Shown here in pieces: positions 20,410 to 29,403 of a stretch of 48,100 bases of DNA. Position 1 is the first letter of the stretch. The number at the start of each line of letters is the position of its first letter. The position numbers were made by a program, and so were the translations under genes. The notes beneath the pieces were generated by a model. The model saw nothing but the letters and a program-made list of their open reading frames with translations, was not told the DNA's origin and did no database searches. This stretch comes from Yersinia artesiana. Lineage in GTDB: Bacteria; Pseudomonadota; Gammaproteobacteria; Enterobacterales; Enterobacteriaceae. The stretch lies in contig NZ_CACVAD010000036.1 of NCBI RefSeq assembly GCF_902726545.1, positions 1 to 48,100 on the forward strand. The letters run 5' to 3'.

Positions 20410-21513
20410 TTACAGCAAAATCCGCAGCATACGGCGCAGTGGCTCCGCAGCCCCCCACAGTAGCTGGTCCCCAACGGTGAAGGCGGAAAGATATTCTGGC
20501 CCCATATTCAGTTTACGCAGACGGCCCACTGGCGTATTCAACGTACCGGTCACCGCCGCAGGGGTGAGTTCGCGCATGCTCAACTCGCGATCATTCGGGA
20601 TAACACGAACCCAGTCATTGTGAGTTGCCAGTAATTGCTCGATTTCTGGTAGTGGCACATCTTTTTTCAGCTTCAGTGTAAAGGCCTGGCTGTGGCAACG
20701 CAGCGCGCCGATACGAACACACAGGCCATCAACCGGGATAACACTGCCGGTATTCAAAATTTTGTTGGTTTCGGCCTGCCCTTTCCACTCTTCACGGCTC
20801 TGACCGTTATCCAGCGCTTTGTCGATCCATGGAATCAAACTGCCCGCCAATGGCACGCCAAAGTTATCGGTCGGCAATTTGCCGCTGCGAGTGGCCGCAG
20901 TCACTTTACGTTCGATATCCAAAATAGCTGAGGCCGGATCTTGCAGCTCTTTTGCCACATCAGCGTGCAACATGCCCATTTGGGTCAGCAATTCGCGCAT
21001 ATGACGTGCACCGCCACCAGAGGCTGCCTGATAAGTCGCAACAGATGCCCACTCAACCAAATCATTAGCAAACAAACCGCCCAATGACATCAGCATCAGG
21101 CTGACGGTACAGTTGCCACCGGCAAAGGTCTTGATGCCCTTATCCAGCCCTTGTTGAATGACTCCGTGGTTCACCGGGTCCAGAATGATAATCGCATCAT
21201 CGCGCATACGTAGAGATGAAGCCGCGTCAATCCAATAACCTTGCCAGCCAGTTTCTCGCAGCTTTGGATAAATTTCGTTGGTATAATCTCCCCCCTGACA
21301 AGTAATGATAATATCCAATGCACTCAGCGCATCAATATCATAAGCGTCTTGCAACGTACCTTGCTGACCCGTGAAAGACGGAGCGGCCTGGCCGTGTTGA
21401 GAGGTAGAGAAAAAGACCGGGCGGATCCCGTCAAAGTCGCGTTCTTCAATCATGCGTTGCATGAGTACTGAGCCGACCATACCGCGCCAGCCGATAAAAC
21501 CAACGTTTTTCAT
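20410..21513 (-). CDS. asd: Aspartate-semialdehyde dehydrogenase Asd
   Basis: Asd reduces aspartyl phosphate to aspartate semialdehyde with NADPH, the branch precursor of lysine, diaminopimelate, threonine and methionine. The ATG at 21513 gives [21 protein letters not shown] and 367 residues, the same as E. coli Asd; AAGGCAGGA lies upstream. The open frame extends 25 codons further but without family likeness. The catalytic Cys135 is in [10 protein letters not shown], and the substrate-binding region [12 protein letters not shown] is present. It is a single gene, divergent from yhgN with about 225 bp between. Confidence 0.97.
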   Translation of the reverse strand: MKNVGFIGWRGMVGSVLMQRMIEERDFDGIRPVFFSTSQHGQAAPSFTGQQGTLQDAYDIDALSALDIIITCQGGDYTNEIYPKLRETGWQGYWIDAASSLRMRDDAIIILDPVNHGVIQQGLDKGIKTFAGGNCTVSLMLMSLGGLFANDLVEWASVATYQAASGGGARHMRELLTQMGMLHADVAKELQDPASAILDIERKVTAATRSGKLPTDNFGVPLAGSLIPWIDKALDNGQSREEWKGQAETNKILNTGSVIPVDGLCVRIGALRCHSQAFTLKLKKDVPLPEIEQLLATHNDWVRVIPNDRELSMRELTPAAVTGTLNTPVGRLRKLNMGPEYLSAFTVGDQLLWGAAEPLRRMLRILL

Positions 21514-21739
21514 GTTTACTGTCCTGCCTTGGAAGGTGACACCGATTAATGGATGTCTGTCTCGCATCGCTGCTGATGCATACGGCAAACTGACGAGGAC
21601 AGACCTGATACCACCTTACAAAATATGGACAAAGTGGCAAGTTAAATTATTCGATACCAGAATGATTCAAAGCAATCTTCCTAATATGTGACTTTGACTG
21701 GCGGGAAACGCCAGTCGTTTTGATTTTTTTGAGGTAATA

Positions 21740-22333
21740 ATGACAGAGATGATTGCGGCAACGGTGTTGCTGTTTTTGATTATGGATCCGCTGGGTAATT
21801 TGCCGATTTTTATGTCGGTGCTTAAACATCTGGAACCTAAACGGCGGCGAGTGGTGTTGATCCGTGAATTGCTGATCGCACTCATATTGATGCTAATTTT
21901 CCTGTTCGCCGGCGAGAAGATTTTGGCGTTCTTGAATTTGCGTACGGAAACAGTATCAATATCCGGCGGTATTATTTTGTTTTTAATCGCTATTAAGATG
22001 ATTTTCCCCTCTCCCGAGAGCAGTGTTACCGGGCTATCGGCCGGGGAAGAGCCTTTCTTGGTTCCGCTCGCCATCCCATTAGTGGCAGGCCCGTCTATTC
22101 TGGCGACCCTGATGCTGCTATCCCATCAATATCCTAATCAGCTTAGCCATTTGGTGCTGGCGTTGATGATCGCCTGGGGCTTGTCGGCGGCTATTTTGTT
22201 GATGTCGAATCTGTTTCTGCGCTTGTTGGGCAGCAAAGGTGTTAGCGCATTGGAGCGCCTGATGGGATTAATTTTGGTGATGTTATCAACGCAGATGTTT
22301 TTGGATGGCGTGCGCGCGTATCTGACAAAGTGA
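21740..22333 (+). CDS. yhgN: MarC-family inner membrane protein YhgN
   Basis: YhgN belongs to the UPF0056/MarC family, six-helix inner membrane proteins whose function is not settled. The 197 residues are the same length as E. coli YhgN. MDPLGNLPIFMSVLKHLEPKRR, read in two parts, is the conserved first loop, and SISGGIILFLIAIKMIFP marks another helix. TTGAGGTAATA precedes the ATG. It sits next to asd, as in other enterobacteria. It faces gntK across a long imperfect hairpin. Confidence 0.93.
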   Translation: MTEMIAATVLLFLIMDPLGNLPIFMSVLKHLEPKRRRVVLIRELLIALILMLIFLFAGEKILAFLNLRTETVSISGGIILFLIAIKMIFPSPESSVTGLSAGEEPFLVPLAIPLVAGPSILATLMLLSHQYPNQLSHLVLALMIAWGLSAAILLMSNLFLRLLGSKGVSALERLMGLILVMLSTQMFLDGVRAYLTK

Positions 22334-22351
22334 ATTTACGCGCCGGTTAAC

Positions 22352-22427
22352 AGCAAAGTTATCGATAGCTCGGTGAGTGAAGGGTTTACCGCACCCAAGG
22401 GGCGATGTCCCTTCATTCAACTTTGCT
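22352..22427. repeat. Nested inverted repeat between yhgN and gntK
   Basis: AGCAAAGTT (22352-22360) pairs with AACTTTGCT (22419-22427). GAGTGAAGGG (22375-22384) pairs, with one G-U, with CCCTTCATTC (22409-22418). A third inner stem is formed by CGC-CCC / GGG-GCG. A 14-nt bulge with ATCGAT remains on one side. There is no T-run, so it is not a standard terminator. Confidence 0.5.
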
Positions 22428-22449
22428 AACAGTTTCCATCACGCGATGA

Positions 22450-22962
22450 TTAGTTCTGTTTTTCCAGCGCCAACACACAGCGCTGCACAACTTCATCAAT
22501 ATCTGCATCAATATCCACACAGATAACATCCGGCTCTGCTGACCCCGGTTCTTCCAATGCTTCAAACTGACTTTTTAGTAAATCGGTAGGCATAAAATGA
22601 CCGGATCGAGCTTTTAGCCGCTCCATAATCACATCAAAACTGCCTTTCAGGTATAAAAACACCATTTCCGGATTACCTTCTCGCAGCCGATCGCGATAGC
22701 GCCGTTTCAGGGCCGAACAGACAATAATACCGGTTTCATTCTTATGGTGCAGGCTATAAGCCGCATCGCTCAGGCGCTCCAACCACGGCATACGATCCTC
22801 ATCATTAAGAGGATGCCCACTGCCCATTTTCTGAATATTGGCACGGGGATGCAGGTCATCACCGTCAATAAATTTGGCGTGAATCCGGCGGGCCACCGCT
22901 TCTCCCACGGTAGTTTTACCGCTACCCGATACACCCATCACGATAATGCTACGTCCTGCCAT
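22450..22962 (-). CDS. gntK: Gluconokinase GntK
   Basis: GntK phosphorylates gluconate to 6-phosphogluconate, which enters the Entner-Doudoroff and pentose phosphate routes. The 170-residue protein has the P-loop GVSGSGKT at residues 10-17, the FIDGDDLHP substrate region and CSALKRRYRDRLR, all family marks. It is divergent from gntT, and both promoters share the region with a GntR double palindrome. In E. coli gntK lies downstream of gntR in one operon, while here gntR is on the far side of gntT. Confidence 0.96.
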   Translation of the reverse strand: MAGRSIIVMGVSGSGKTTVGEAVARRIHAKFIDGDDLHPRANIQKMGSGHPLNDEDRMPWLERLSDAAYSLHHKNETGIIVCSALKRRYRDRLREGNPEMVFLYLKGSFDVIMERLKARSGHFMPTDLLKSQFEALEEPGSAEPDVICVDIDADIDEVVQRCVLALEKQN

Positions 22963-23023
22963 AATGTTGATCTCTATCTCAGAATAGGAATTTTACCGCT
23001 CGCTATGGTTTCGTATTTTATCA

Positions 23024-23051
23024 TGTTACCGGTATCATGATACCGGTAACA
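23024..23051. promoter_or_regulatory. Double GntR operator (28-bp perfect palindrome)
   Basis: The sequence is a perfect 28-bp palindrome made of two overlapping GntR-type sites, TGTTACCGGTATCA and its mirror TGATACCGGTAACA. The E. coli GntR consensus contains ATGTTACC-GGTATCAT, so both halves match well. It lies between the divergent genes gntK and gntT and probably represses both when gluconate is absent. Confidence 0.88.
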
Positions 23052-23059
23052 AATGGAGA

Positions 23060-23075
23060 TGTGACTTTTATCACA
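23060..23075. promoter_or_regulatory. CRP-cAMP binding site upstream of gntT
   Basis: The sequence TGTGA-CTTTTA-TCACA is a perfect match to the CRP core TGTGA-N6-TCACA. It lies eight bases after the GntR palindrome and about 110 bp before gntT, which fits catabolite-controlled gluconate uptake as known from E. coli. Confidence 0.85.
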
Positions 23076-23184
23076 CCTGATAGAACATCGTCATTGGACT
23101 CAATCGCACAATCACACTGGCTCCAACTGACTGTAACCATAATAAAAAGCGATACATATACTCTAAAATAAATGGAGAAATACT

Positions 23185-24501
23185 ATGCCATTAGTCATTG
23201 TCGCGGTTGGCGTTGCCATGCTGCTGTTACTGATGATCCGTTTCAAACTCAACGGATTTATCTCGCTGATACTGGTCGCGCTGGCGGTAGGTGTCATGCA
23301 AGGGATGCCGGTCGATAAGGTCGTCGGTTCAATCAAAGCAGGGGTCGGTGGCACACTGGGCAGCCTGGCGCTGATTATGGGCTTCGGTGCCATGCTCGGT
23401 AAATTACTGGCGGACTGCGGCGGCGCTCAACGAATCGCCACTACTCTGATTGATAAATTTGGTAAAAAACACATTCAGTGGGCGGTGGTACTCACCGGTT
23501 TTACTGTCGGTTTCGCCCTATTCTATGAAGTCGGCTTTGTGTTGTTGCTGCCGCTGGTATTCAGTATCGCCGCTTCAGCCCGCATTCCATTGTTATATGT
23601 GGGTGTCCCGATGGCCGCAGCGCTGTCAGTGACTCACGGCTTTTTACCCCCTCACCCCGGCCCAACCGCTATTGCCACCATTTTCCACGCCGATATGGGT
23701 AAGACCCTGTTATATGGAACGTTGCTGGCTATCCCAACCGTCATTCTGGCTGGCCCGGTATTCGCTCGCTTCCTGAAAGGTATTGATAAACCGGTGCCAG
23801 AAGGGCTGTATAACCCAAAAACGTTTACCGATGAAGAGATGCCAAGTTTTGGCGTCAGTGTCAGCACTGCGCTGGTGCCGGTTATTTTAATGGCATTGCG
23901 GGCGGTGGCAGAGATGATCTTGCCCAAAGGGCATCCGGTGCTCTCCTATGCCGAATTCTTCGGTGACCCGGTTATCGCCACATTGATCGCCGTGTTAATC
24001 GCAATTTTCACCTTTGGCTTAAACCGTGGTCGCTCCATGGAATCGGTGATGGATACTGTGACCGACTCCATCAAAATCATTGCGATGATGCTATTGGTTA
24101 TCGGCGGTGGCGGGGCTTTCAAACAGGTTTTAGTCGACAGCGGCGTTGACCATTACATCGCCAGCATGATGAACAGCAGCGGGCTATCACCAATTCTAAT
24201 GGCATGGTCGATTGCAGCCGTGCTACGCATTGCGCTGGGTTCTGCGACGGTGGCCGCCATTACAGCTGGGGGGATTGTGGCCCCTCTCATTGCCACCACC
24301 GGTGCCAGCCCTGAATTGATGGTTATCGCGGTGGGTTCAGGTAGTGTGATTTTCTCTCACGTCAACGACCCGGGTTTCTGGCTATTTAAAGAATACTTCA
24401 ACCTGACTATCGTCGAGACCTTCAAATCATGGTCAGTGCTGGAAACCATTATATCCGTCTGCGGATTGGTCGGCTGTCTGTTATTAGCAATGGTGATATA
24501 G
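23185..24501 (+). CDS. gntT: High-affinity gluconate transporter GntT (GntP family)
   Basis: GntT is an inner-membrane gluconate:proton symporter. The 438 residues equal E. coli GntT in length, with near-identical stretches such as GGTLGSLALIMGFGAMLGK and FLPPHPGPTAIATIF. The C-terminus LVGCLLLAMVI also matches. About 12-14 membrane segments are visible as hydrophobic blocks over the whole length. AATGGAGAAATACT supplies the SD. It matches GntT better than GntU or IdnT. A 14-bp tandem repeat (ATATAGCATTAGTT-like, 24499-24526) follows the stop. Confidence 0.95.
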   Translation: MPLVIVAVGVAMLLLLMIRFKLNGFISLILVALAVGVMQGMPVDKVVGSIKAGVGGTLGSLALIMGFGAMLGKLLADCGGAQRIATTLIDKFGKKHIQWAVVLTGFTVGFALFYEVGFVLLLPLVFSIAASARIPLLYVGVPMAAALSVTHGFLPPHPGPTAIATIFHADMGKTLLYGTLLAIPTVILAGPVFARFLKGIDKPVPEGLYNPKTFTDEEMPSFGVSVSTALVPVILMALRAVAEMILPKGHPVLSYAEFFGDPVIATLIAVLIAIFTFGLNRGRSMESVMDTVTDSIKIIAMMLLVIGGGGAFKQVLVDSGVDHYIASMMNSSGLSPILMAWSIAAVLRIALGSATVAAITAGGIVAPLIATTGASPELMVIAVGSGSVIFSHVNDPGFWLFKEYFNLTIVETFKSWSVLETIISVCGLVGCLLLAMVI

Positions 24502-24538
24502 CATTAGTTATATAGCATTAGTATATAACTACCGCGAT

Positions 24539-25534
24539 TTAGATACTGCCGCCGGGGAGGATGGTGAAGCCCACATCAACCATCTTGGGTGTAACCACCT
24601 CTCCGCGTAGCCGGGCCAGTAAGCGCTCTGCTCCAATTTGCCCCATTCTTTCGCGCGGAGTCAGTACACTGGCGAGTTTCGGGACCATTGACTGACCAAT
24701 ATCATGCCCGTGGAAACCGGCTATCGCCATATCATGCGGAATAGAAAGCCCCTGGCGCTGACATTCAAATACCGCGCCAATGGCCAGGTCATCATTGGTG
24801 CAAAAAATACTGTCAATCTGCGGATAATTCACCTGAGCTTCGCGCAATAGCTCCGCTCCAGCAGAATAAGATGAGGAACGGCTGGTCATCACACTCATCG
24901 GCGTCAGGCCGGACTCACGCATCGCCTGCTCATAACCTTGCTGCTTAATCACCGTTCGCTCATCCTGACGCGCACCAAAATACACCACGTAACGGTGGCC
25001 TTTAGCGATAATCTGCTGAGTCATCTGTCTTGCGGCTTCAAAGTTATTAAAACCCACGGCTAAATCAATGCAAGGTGATGAACAATCCATCAGTTCAATA
25101 ACAGGAATGCCCGCAACCTCAATCATTTTCAAAGTACGCGCCGTATGGTGCCGCTCAGAAAGAATCAATCCATCAATATTGTAAGAAAGCAGCGAGGTCA
25201 ACCGCTGCTCTTCCCGTTCTTTCTGATAACCGTAATGTGCCAACATGGTTTGGTAGCCATGCGCATCTGTCACACTTTCAATACCTCGCAACACCTCGGC
25301 AAAAACCTGGTTGGTTAATGATGGCAGTAATACGCCAATAGCGTGGCTGGTAGCGTTGGAAAGGATATCGGGGGCACGATTGGGGATATAGCCAAGTTCG
25401 TCTAGCGCCAGTGCAATTTTTTCCCGCAAAACGACGGAAACTTGCTCCGGATTGCGCAAATAACGGCTGATCGTCATTTTAGTGACCCCAACCATATCGG
25501 CAACGTCTTGTAGCACTGGCCTTTTTTTCTTCAT
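24539..25534 (-). CDS. gntR: Gluconate operon repressor GntR (LacI family)
   Basis: GntR represses gluconate uptake and kinase genes and is released by gluconate. The ATG at 25534 gives MKKKRPVLQDVADMVGVTKM and 331 residues, as in E. coli GntR; the frame is open 12 codons further upstream but without family likeness. The LacI-type helix-turn-helix is at about residues 8-27 and the hinge helix near 45-60 (NRAPDILSNAT). The rest is the periplasmic-binding-protein-like domain, ending FTILPGGSI. It is convergent with gntT; its likely targets are the palindromes at 23024-23051. Confidence 0.96.
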   Translation of the reverse strand: MKKKRPVLQDVADMVGVTKMTISRYLRNPEQVSVVLREKIALALDELGYIPNRAPDILSNATSHAIGVLLPSLTNQVFAEVLRGIESVTDAHGYQTMLAHYGYQKEREEQRLTSLLSYNIDGLILSERHHTARTLKMIEVAGIPVIELMDCSSPCIDLAVGFNNFEAARQMTQQIIAKGHRYVVYFGARQDERTVIKQQGYEQAMRESGLTPMSVMTSRSSSYSAGAELLREAQVNYPQIDSIFCTNDDLAIGAVFECQRQGLSIPHDMAIAGFHGHDIGQSMVPKLASVLTPRERMGQIGAERLLARLRGEVVTPKMVDVGFTILPGGSI

Positions 25535-25580
25535 TATCAATGAACTGAGGCAGAGTAAACGGGGTGCCATTCTAGCAAAG

Positions 25581-25614
25581 AAAAGGGTATGGCGCGATGC
25601 ACATACCCTTTTTT
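25581..25614. terminator. Terminator after yhhW
   Basis: The stem AAAAGGGTATG / CATACCCTTTT stands just after the yhhW stop on the reverse strand and just before gntR. T-runs follow the stem on both strands. Confidence 0.8.
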
Positions 25615-25631
25615 ACTCAGGATGATCAAAC

Positions 25632-26327
25632 TTAAACTGGCGGTAAATCAAACAGCAAGATTTCACTGTCTTCATCGGCATGAATAGAAAGAGCAGCTTC
25701 ATCCCAGATAGCGAATGCATCGCTGGTGCCCGCACGGTGACCATTGATAGACACATTACCTCGCACAACTTGTATCCAGATACGGCGCTCTGCCTGAATC
25801 TGATAAATTGACTGCTCTTCACGTTTCAATGCCCAGCGCCATAACGTCATGTCCTGGAACACTTTTAGCGAGCCATCGCGGGCATCCGGTGATAACACCA
25901 ACTGCCGCCCTTGCGGGATATCGAACATTTGCTGTTCGTAACGTGGCTCCAAACCGGTCTTATTCGGGATAATCCAAATCTGGTACAAATGCAGCGGTTG
26001 GTCATCGCGGCCATTATATTCTGAATGGCGAATCCCCGTGCCAGCACTCATTATCTGAAATTCACCCGCATGGATTTGCTCTTTGTTACCCATGCTATCC
26101 TGGTGCTCAACCGTACCGGACAACACATAAGTCAGAATTTCCATATCTTTATGCGGATGGGTACCAAAACCCTGACCGGCGTCGATAACATCTTCGTTAA
26201 TTACACGTAGTGCTGAAAAACCCATAAATTCTGGATCGTAATAATCGGCGAATGAGAAGGTATGCCAGCTGTCCAGCCAACCGTGATTAGCATGTCCACG
26301 TTCTTCTGCTTTGCGTAAATAAATCAT
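25632..26327 (-). CDS. yhhW: Pirin-family protein YhhW (quercetin 2,3-dioxygenase)
   Basis: YhhW is a cytoplasmic bicupin of the pirin family; the E. coli protein shows quercetin 2,3-dioxygenase activity, though its natural substrate is not known. The length of 231 residues equals E. coli YhhW. The metal ligands are visible as His57 and His59 in GTHPHKDMEILTY and His101 and Glu103 in GIRHSEYN. The gntR-yhhW adjacency is as in E. coli. AGGAGAACTGAAC precedes the ATG. It is probably transcribed alone, with a terminator after. Confidence 0.95.
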   Translation of the reverse strand: MIYLRKAEERGHANHGWLDSWHTFSFADYYDPEFMGFSALRVINEDVIDAGQGFGTHPHKDMEILTYVLSGTVEHQDSMGNKEQIHAGEFQIMSAGTGIRHSEYNGRDDQPLHLYQIWIIPNKTGLEPRYEQQMFDIPQGRQLVLSPDARDGSLKVFQDMTLWRWALKREEQSIYQIQAERRIWIQVVRGNVSINGHRAGTSDAFAIWDEAALSIHADEDSEILLFDLPPV

Positions 26328-26477
26328 GTTCAGTTCTCCTCAACGTTTTCTTTAGTCTAGATGTCGCGGGAGAATATGAAAGCGCAAAAAACTCACTCCT
26401 CTGTTCAAAAAATTCGACTGATTCATAAGTTAAGGGACAAATGATTTGAATTTGAAGCGATTAGCGGAAAAACAGGC

Positions 26478-26586
26478 AAAAAAAAAGCCAGCACCCGGCT
26501 GGCTAAGTAAACACTGGAAGCAATGTGAGCAATGTCGTGCCTTCGTAATGTGAACACCTAAACTTTGATGGTCTCATCTGAAAGCA
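26478..26586 (-). ncRNA. ryhB: RyhB iron-responsive small RNA
   Basis: Read on the reverse strand, the core GCACGACATTGCTCACATTG followed by CTTCCAGT, the linker TTACTTAGCC and the terminator AGCCAGC-CGGGT-GCTGGCT with a run of nine T match E. coli RyhB closely. RyhB is an Hfq-dependent sRNA that pairs with mRNAs of iron-using proteins when iron is scarce. The 3' end is well set by the T-run (26478-26486). The 5' end near 26585 is inferred from a -35 (TTTACA, 26616-26621) and a -10 (TATCAT, 26592-26597) with 18-bp spacing, and gives about 109 nt, longer than the ~90 nt E. coli RNA. The 5' third is unlike E. coli. Position next to yhhY is conserved. Confidence 0.93.
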
Positions 26587-26587
26587 C

Positions 26588-26606
26588 GACAATGATAATC
26601 ATTATC
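26588..26606. promoter_or_regulatory. Fur box overlapping the ryhB promoter
   Basis: The 19-mer GACAATGATAATCATTATC differs at one position from the Fur consensus GATAATGATAATCATTATC and covers the inferred -10 of ryhB. Fur with iron would therefore block ryhB. Confidence 0.93.
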
Positions 26607-26714
26607 ACTCTCACTTGTAAAGTGTTTTTTTTAGCCACTCGCAATATTATTGACTCCGGTGAATAAAACGATATTTTAGTAGGTAATTCAAACAGTAAGA
26701 GTAAGGGTATGTTT

Positions 26715-27215
26715 ATGGAAAATGTGCAGATACGCCATGTGGAATTCAGCGATTATCCCGCCTTGCAGCAGCTATTTTCACATCCACAGGTTTATCGTGA
26801 CACGTTACAACTTCCCCTACCTTCGCTTGAGATGTGGGCTAAAAAGATCAAAGAAATACCCACTGGGATGCATAATTTAGTGGCATGTATTGATGAAGAG
26901 ATCGTTGGTCAACTGACTGTTGAAGCAAATCAGCGTGCACGCCGCCGTCATGTGGCAACTTTTGGTATTGCTGTTGATGTTAACTCTTGCAGGAAAGGTG
27001 TCGGCAGTGCATTGATGGCAGCCATGATTGATTTATGTGATAACTGGCTGAATATACAACGTATTGAACTAACTGTTTTTGTCGATAATCTGGCGGCAAT
27101 TGCCCTTTATCGTAAATTTGGCTTTGAAATTGAAGGTACCAGCCCGCGTTATGCTTTTCGTGACGGCCAATTTATTGATGCTCACCATATGGGACGAATA
27201 AATTTACCAAACTAA
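26715..27215 (+). CDS. yhhY: GNAT N-acetyltransferase YhhY
   Basis: YhhY is a GNAT-family acetyltransferase; the E. coli protein acetylates some amino acids in vitro. The 166-residue protein matches E. coli YhhY along its length, including HVATFGIAVD, the acetyl-CoA loop region RKGVGSALM, and DNLAAIALYRKFGFEIEGTSPRYAFRDGQ, read in parts. Two in-frame ATGs compete. AAGGG at 26704-26707 lies only 1 bp before the ATG at 26709 but 7 bp before the one at 26715, so I chose the second. Its neighbour on the 5' side is ryhB, as in E. coli. Confidence 0.9.
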   Translation: MENVQIRHVEFSDYPALQQLFSHPQVYRDTLQLPLPSLEMWAKKIKEIPTGMHNLVACIDEEIVGQLTVEANQRARRRHVATFGIAVDVNSCRKGVGSALMAAMIDLCDNWLNIQRIELTVFVDNLAAIALYRKFGFEIEGTSPRYAFRDGQFIDAHHMGRINLPN

Positions 27216-27216
27216 C

Positions 27217-27252
27217 CATCAGGGGATAAGAGATATAACTTATTCCCTGATG
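27217..27252. terminator. Stem-loop between convergent yhhY and iolE
   Basis: CATCAGGGGATAAG pairs over 14 positions (one G-U) with CTTATTCCCTGATG, with an 8-nt loop. It starts two bases after the yhhY stop. No T-run follows, so termination may depend on other signals. Confidence 0.6.
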
Positions 27253-27281
27253 TGATGAATGCAGGCTGGCGACAAAAATAA

Positions 27282-28178
27282 CTAAATACCCGCGGTTTCT
27301 TTAATATAACGCCGTGCCTTTACTGCATATTCCAATGGATTCGCAATCGCAGGGTCTTGCTCTGCCTCCACCACCATCCATCCTTGATAGCCTTTTTCAT
27401 CCAACAATTTAAACACTGGGCGGAAATCAATAACACCATCACCGGGAACAGTGAATGTGCCTTTTTTCACACCATCAAGGAAACTGAGTTTTTTCGCTTT
27501 AACTTCCGCGACCACCTCATCACGAACATCTTTTAGATGAACATGATTAATACGCGGTAAGTATTTTTCTAAAATAGCTAACATCGCTTCCTGACTACCT
27601 TCGGAATAATAGGCATGCCCAGTATCAAATAGCAGATAAACATCGTCGTTAACCATACTCATATAACGATCAATTTCTTCCGTGGTTTGGATGCCAGTCC
27701 CCATATGATGGTGTAAGCATACCTGCATCCCTTTCGTTGCCGCGATCTTGGCTAACTCGTTATAACCCTCTGCAACACGTTGCCATTCAGTGTCAGTAAA
27801 GTAAGGTTTCTCTTCAAAGATAGCTTTTGTGGTTCCCTGAATACTTTTACTTTGTTCAGAACAGCCTATAACTTTAGCCCCCATCGCATGGAGGAAATTC
27901 ATGTGATTAGTAAATTCATCAATAGTTTTAGCGCGTTGACCATCAGCAAAGAAAGTGCTGAACCAGGCATTGCAAATCTGCATACCGCGTAGTTCAAGCA
28001 TAGGTTTCAATACATTAGGGTCTCGTGGATATTTACTGCCAACTTCACTACCGATAAACCCGGCCAGTGCCATTTCACTGATACATTGTTGGAAGGTATT
28101 TTCTTTGCCCAAATCTGGCATATCATCGTTTGTCCAACCAATAGGAGCGATTGCCAACTTCACACGATCTTTATTCAT
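27282..28178 (-). CDS. iolE: Myo-inosose-2 dehydratase IolE
   Basis: IolE dehydrates scyllo-inosose (2-keto-myo-inositol) to 3D-(3,5/4)-trihydroxycyclohexane-1,2-dione, the second step of inositol breakdown. The ATG at 28178, with AGAGG upstream, gives [21 protein letters not shown] and 298 residues, the family length; the frame extends 40 codons further but without likeness. It is a xylose-isomerase-like TIM barrel: [21 protein letters not shown] and [12 protein letters not shown] carry the metal ligands, and [10 protein letters not shown] is at the end. It is the third gene of iolD-iolG-iolE. Confidence 0.95.
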   Translation of the reverse strand: MNKDRVKLAIAPIGWTNDDMPDLGKENTFQQCISEMALAGFIGSEVGSKYPRDPNVLKPMLELRGMQICNAWFSTFFADGQRAKTIDEFTNHMNFLHAMGAKVIGCSEQSKSIQGTTKAIFEEKPYFTDTEWQRVAEGYNELAKIAATKGMQVCLHHHMGTGIQTTEEIDRYMSMVNDDVYLLFDTGHAYYSEGSQEAMLAILEKYLPRINHVHLKDVRDEVVAEVKAKKLSFLDGVKKGTFTVPGDGVIDFRPVFKLLDEKGYQGWMVVEAEQDPAIANPLEYAVKARRYIKETAGI

Positions 28179-28310
28179 AATAAACCTCTGCGATACATCT
28201 AATTTATACAGATGAGTACAATTAAAAATGATTAATTTCCCACCCTTTGATGTAAAAAATAGCGCTATGCGACAAGTTATCGGCTGACGCACAGACAATA
28301 GATATTGATA

Positions 28311-29378
<1,068 letters not shown>

Positions 29379-29403
29379 TCACATCCAGATCATTTAATTA
29401 GCA

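Noticed and set aside
21514-21588. N-terminal extension of Asd by 25 residues
   Set aside because: The family N-terminus [15 protein letters not shown] starts at 21513 with its own SD; the extension is not conserved.
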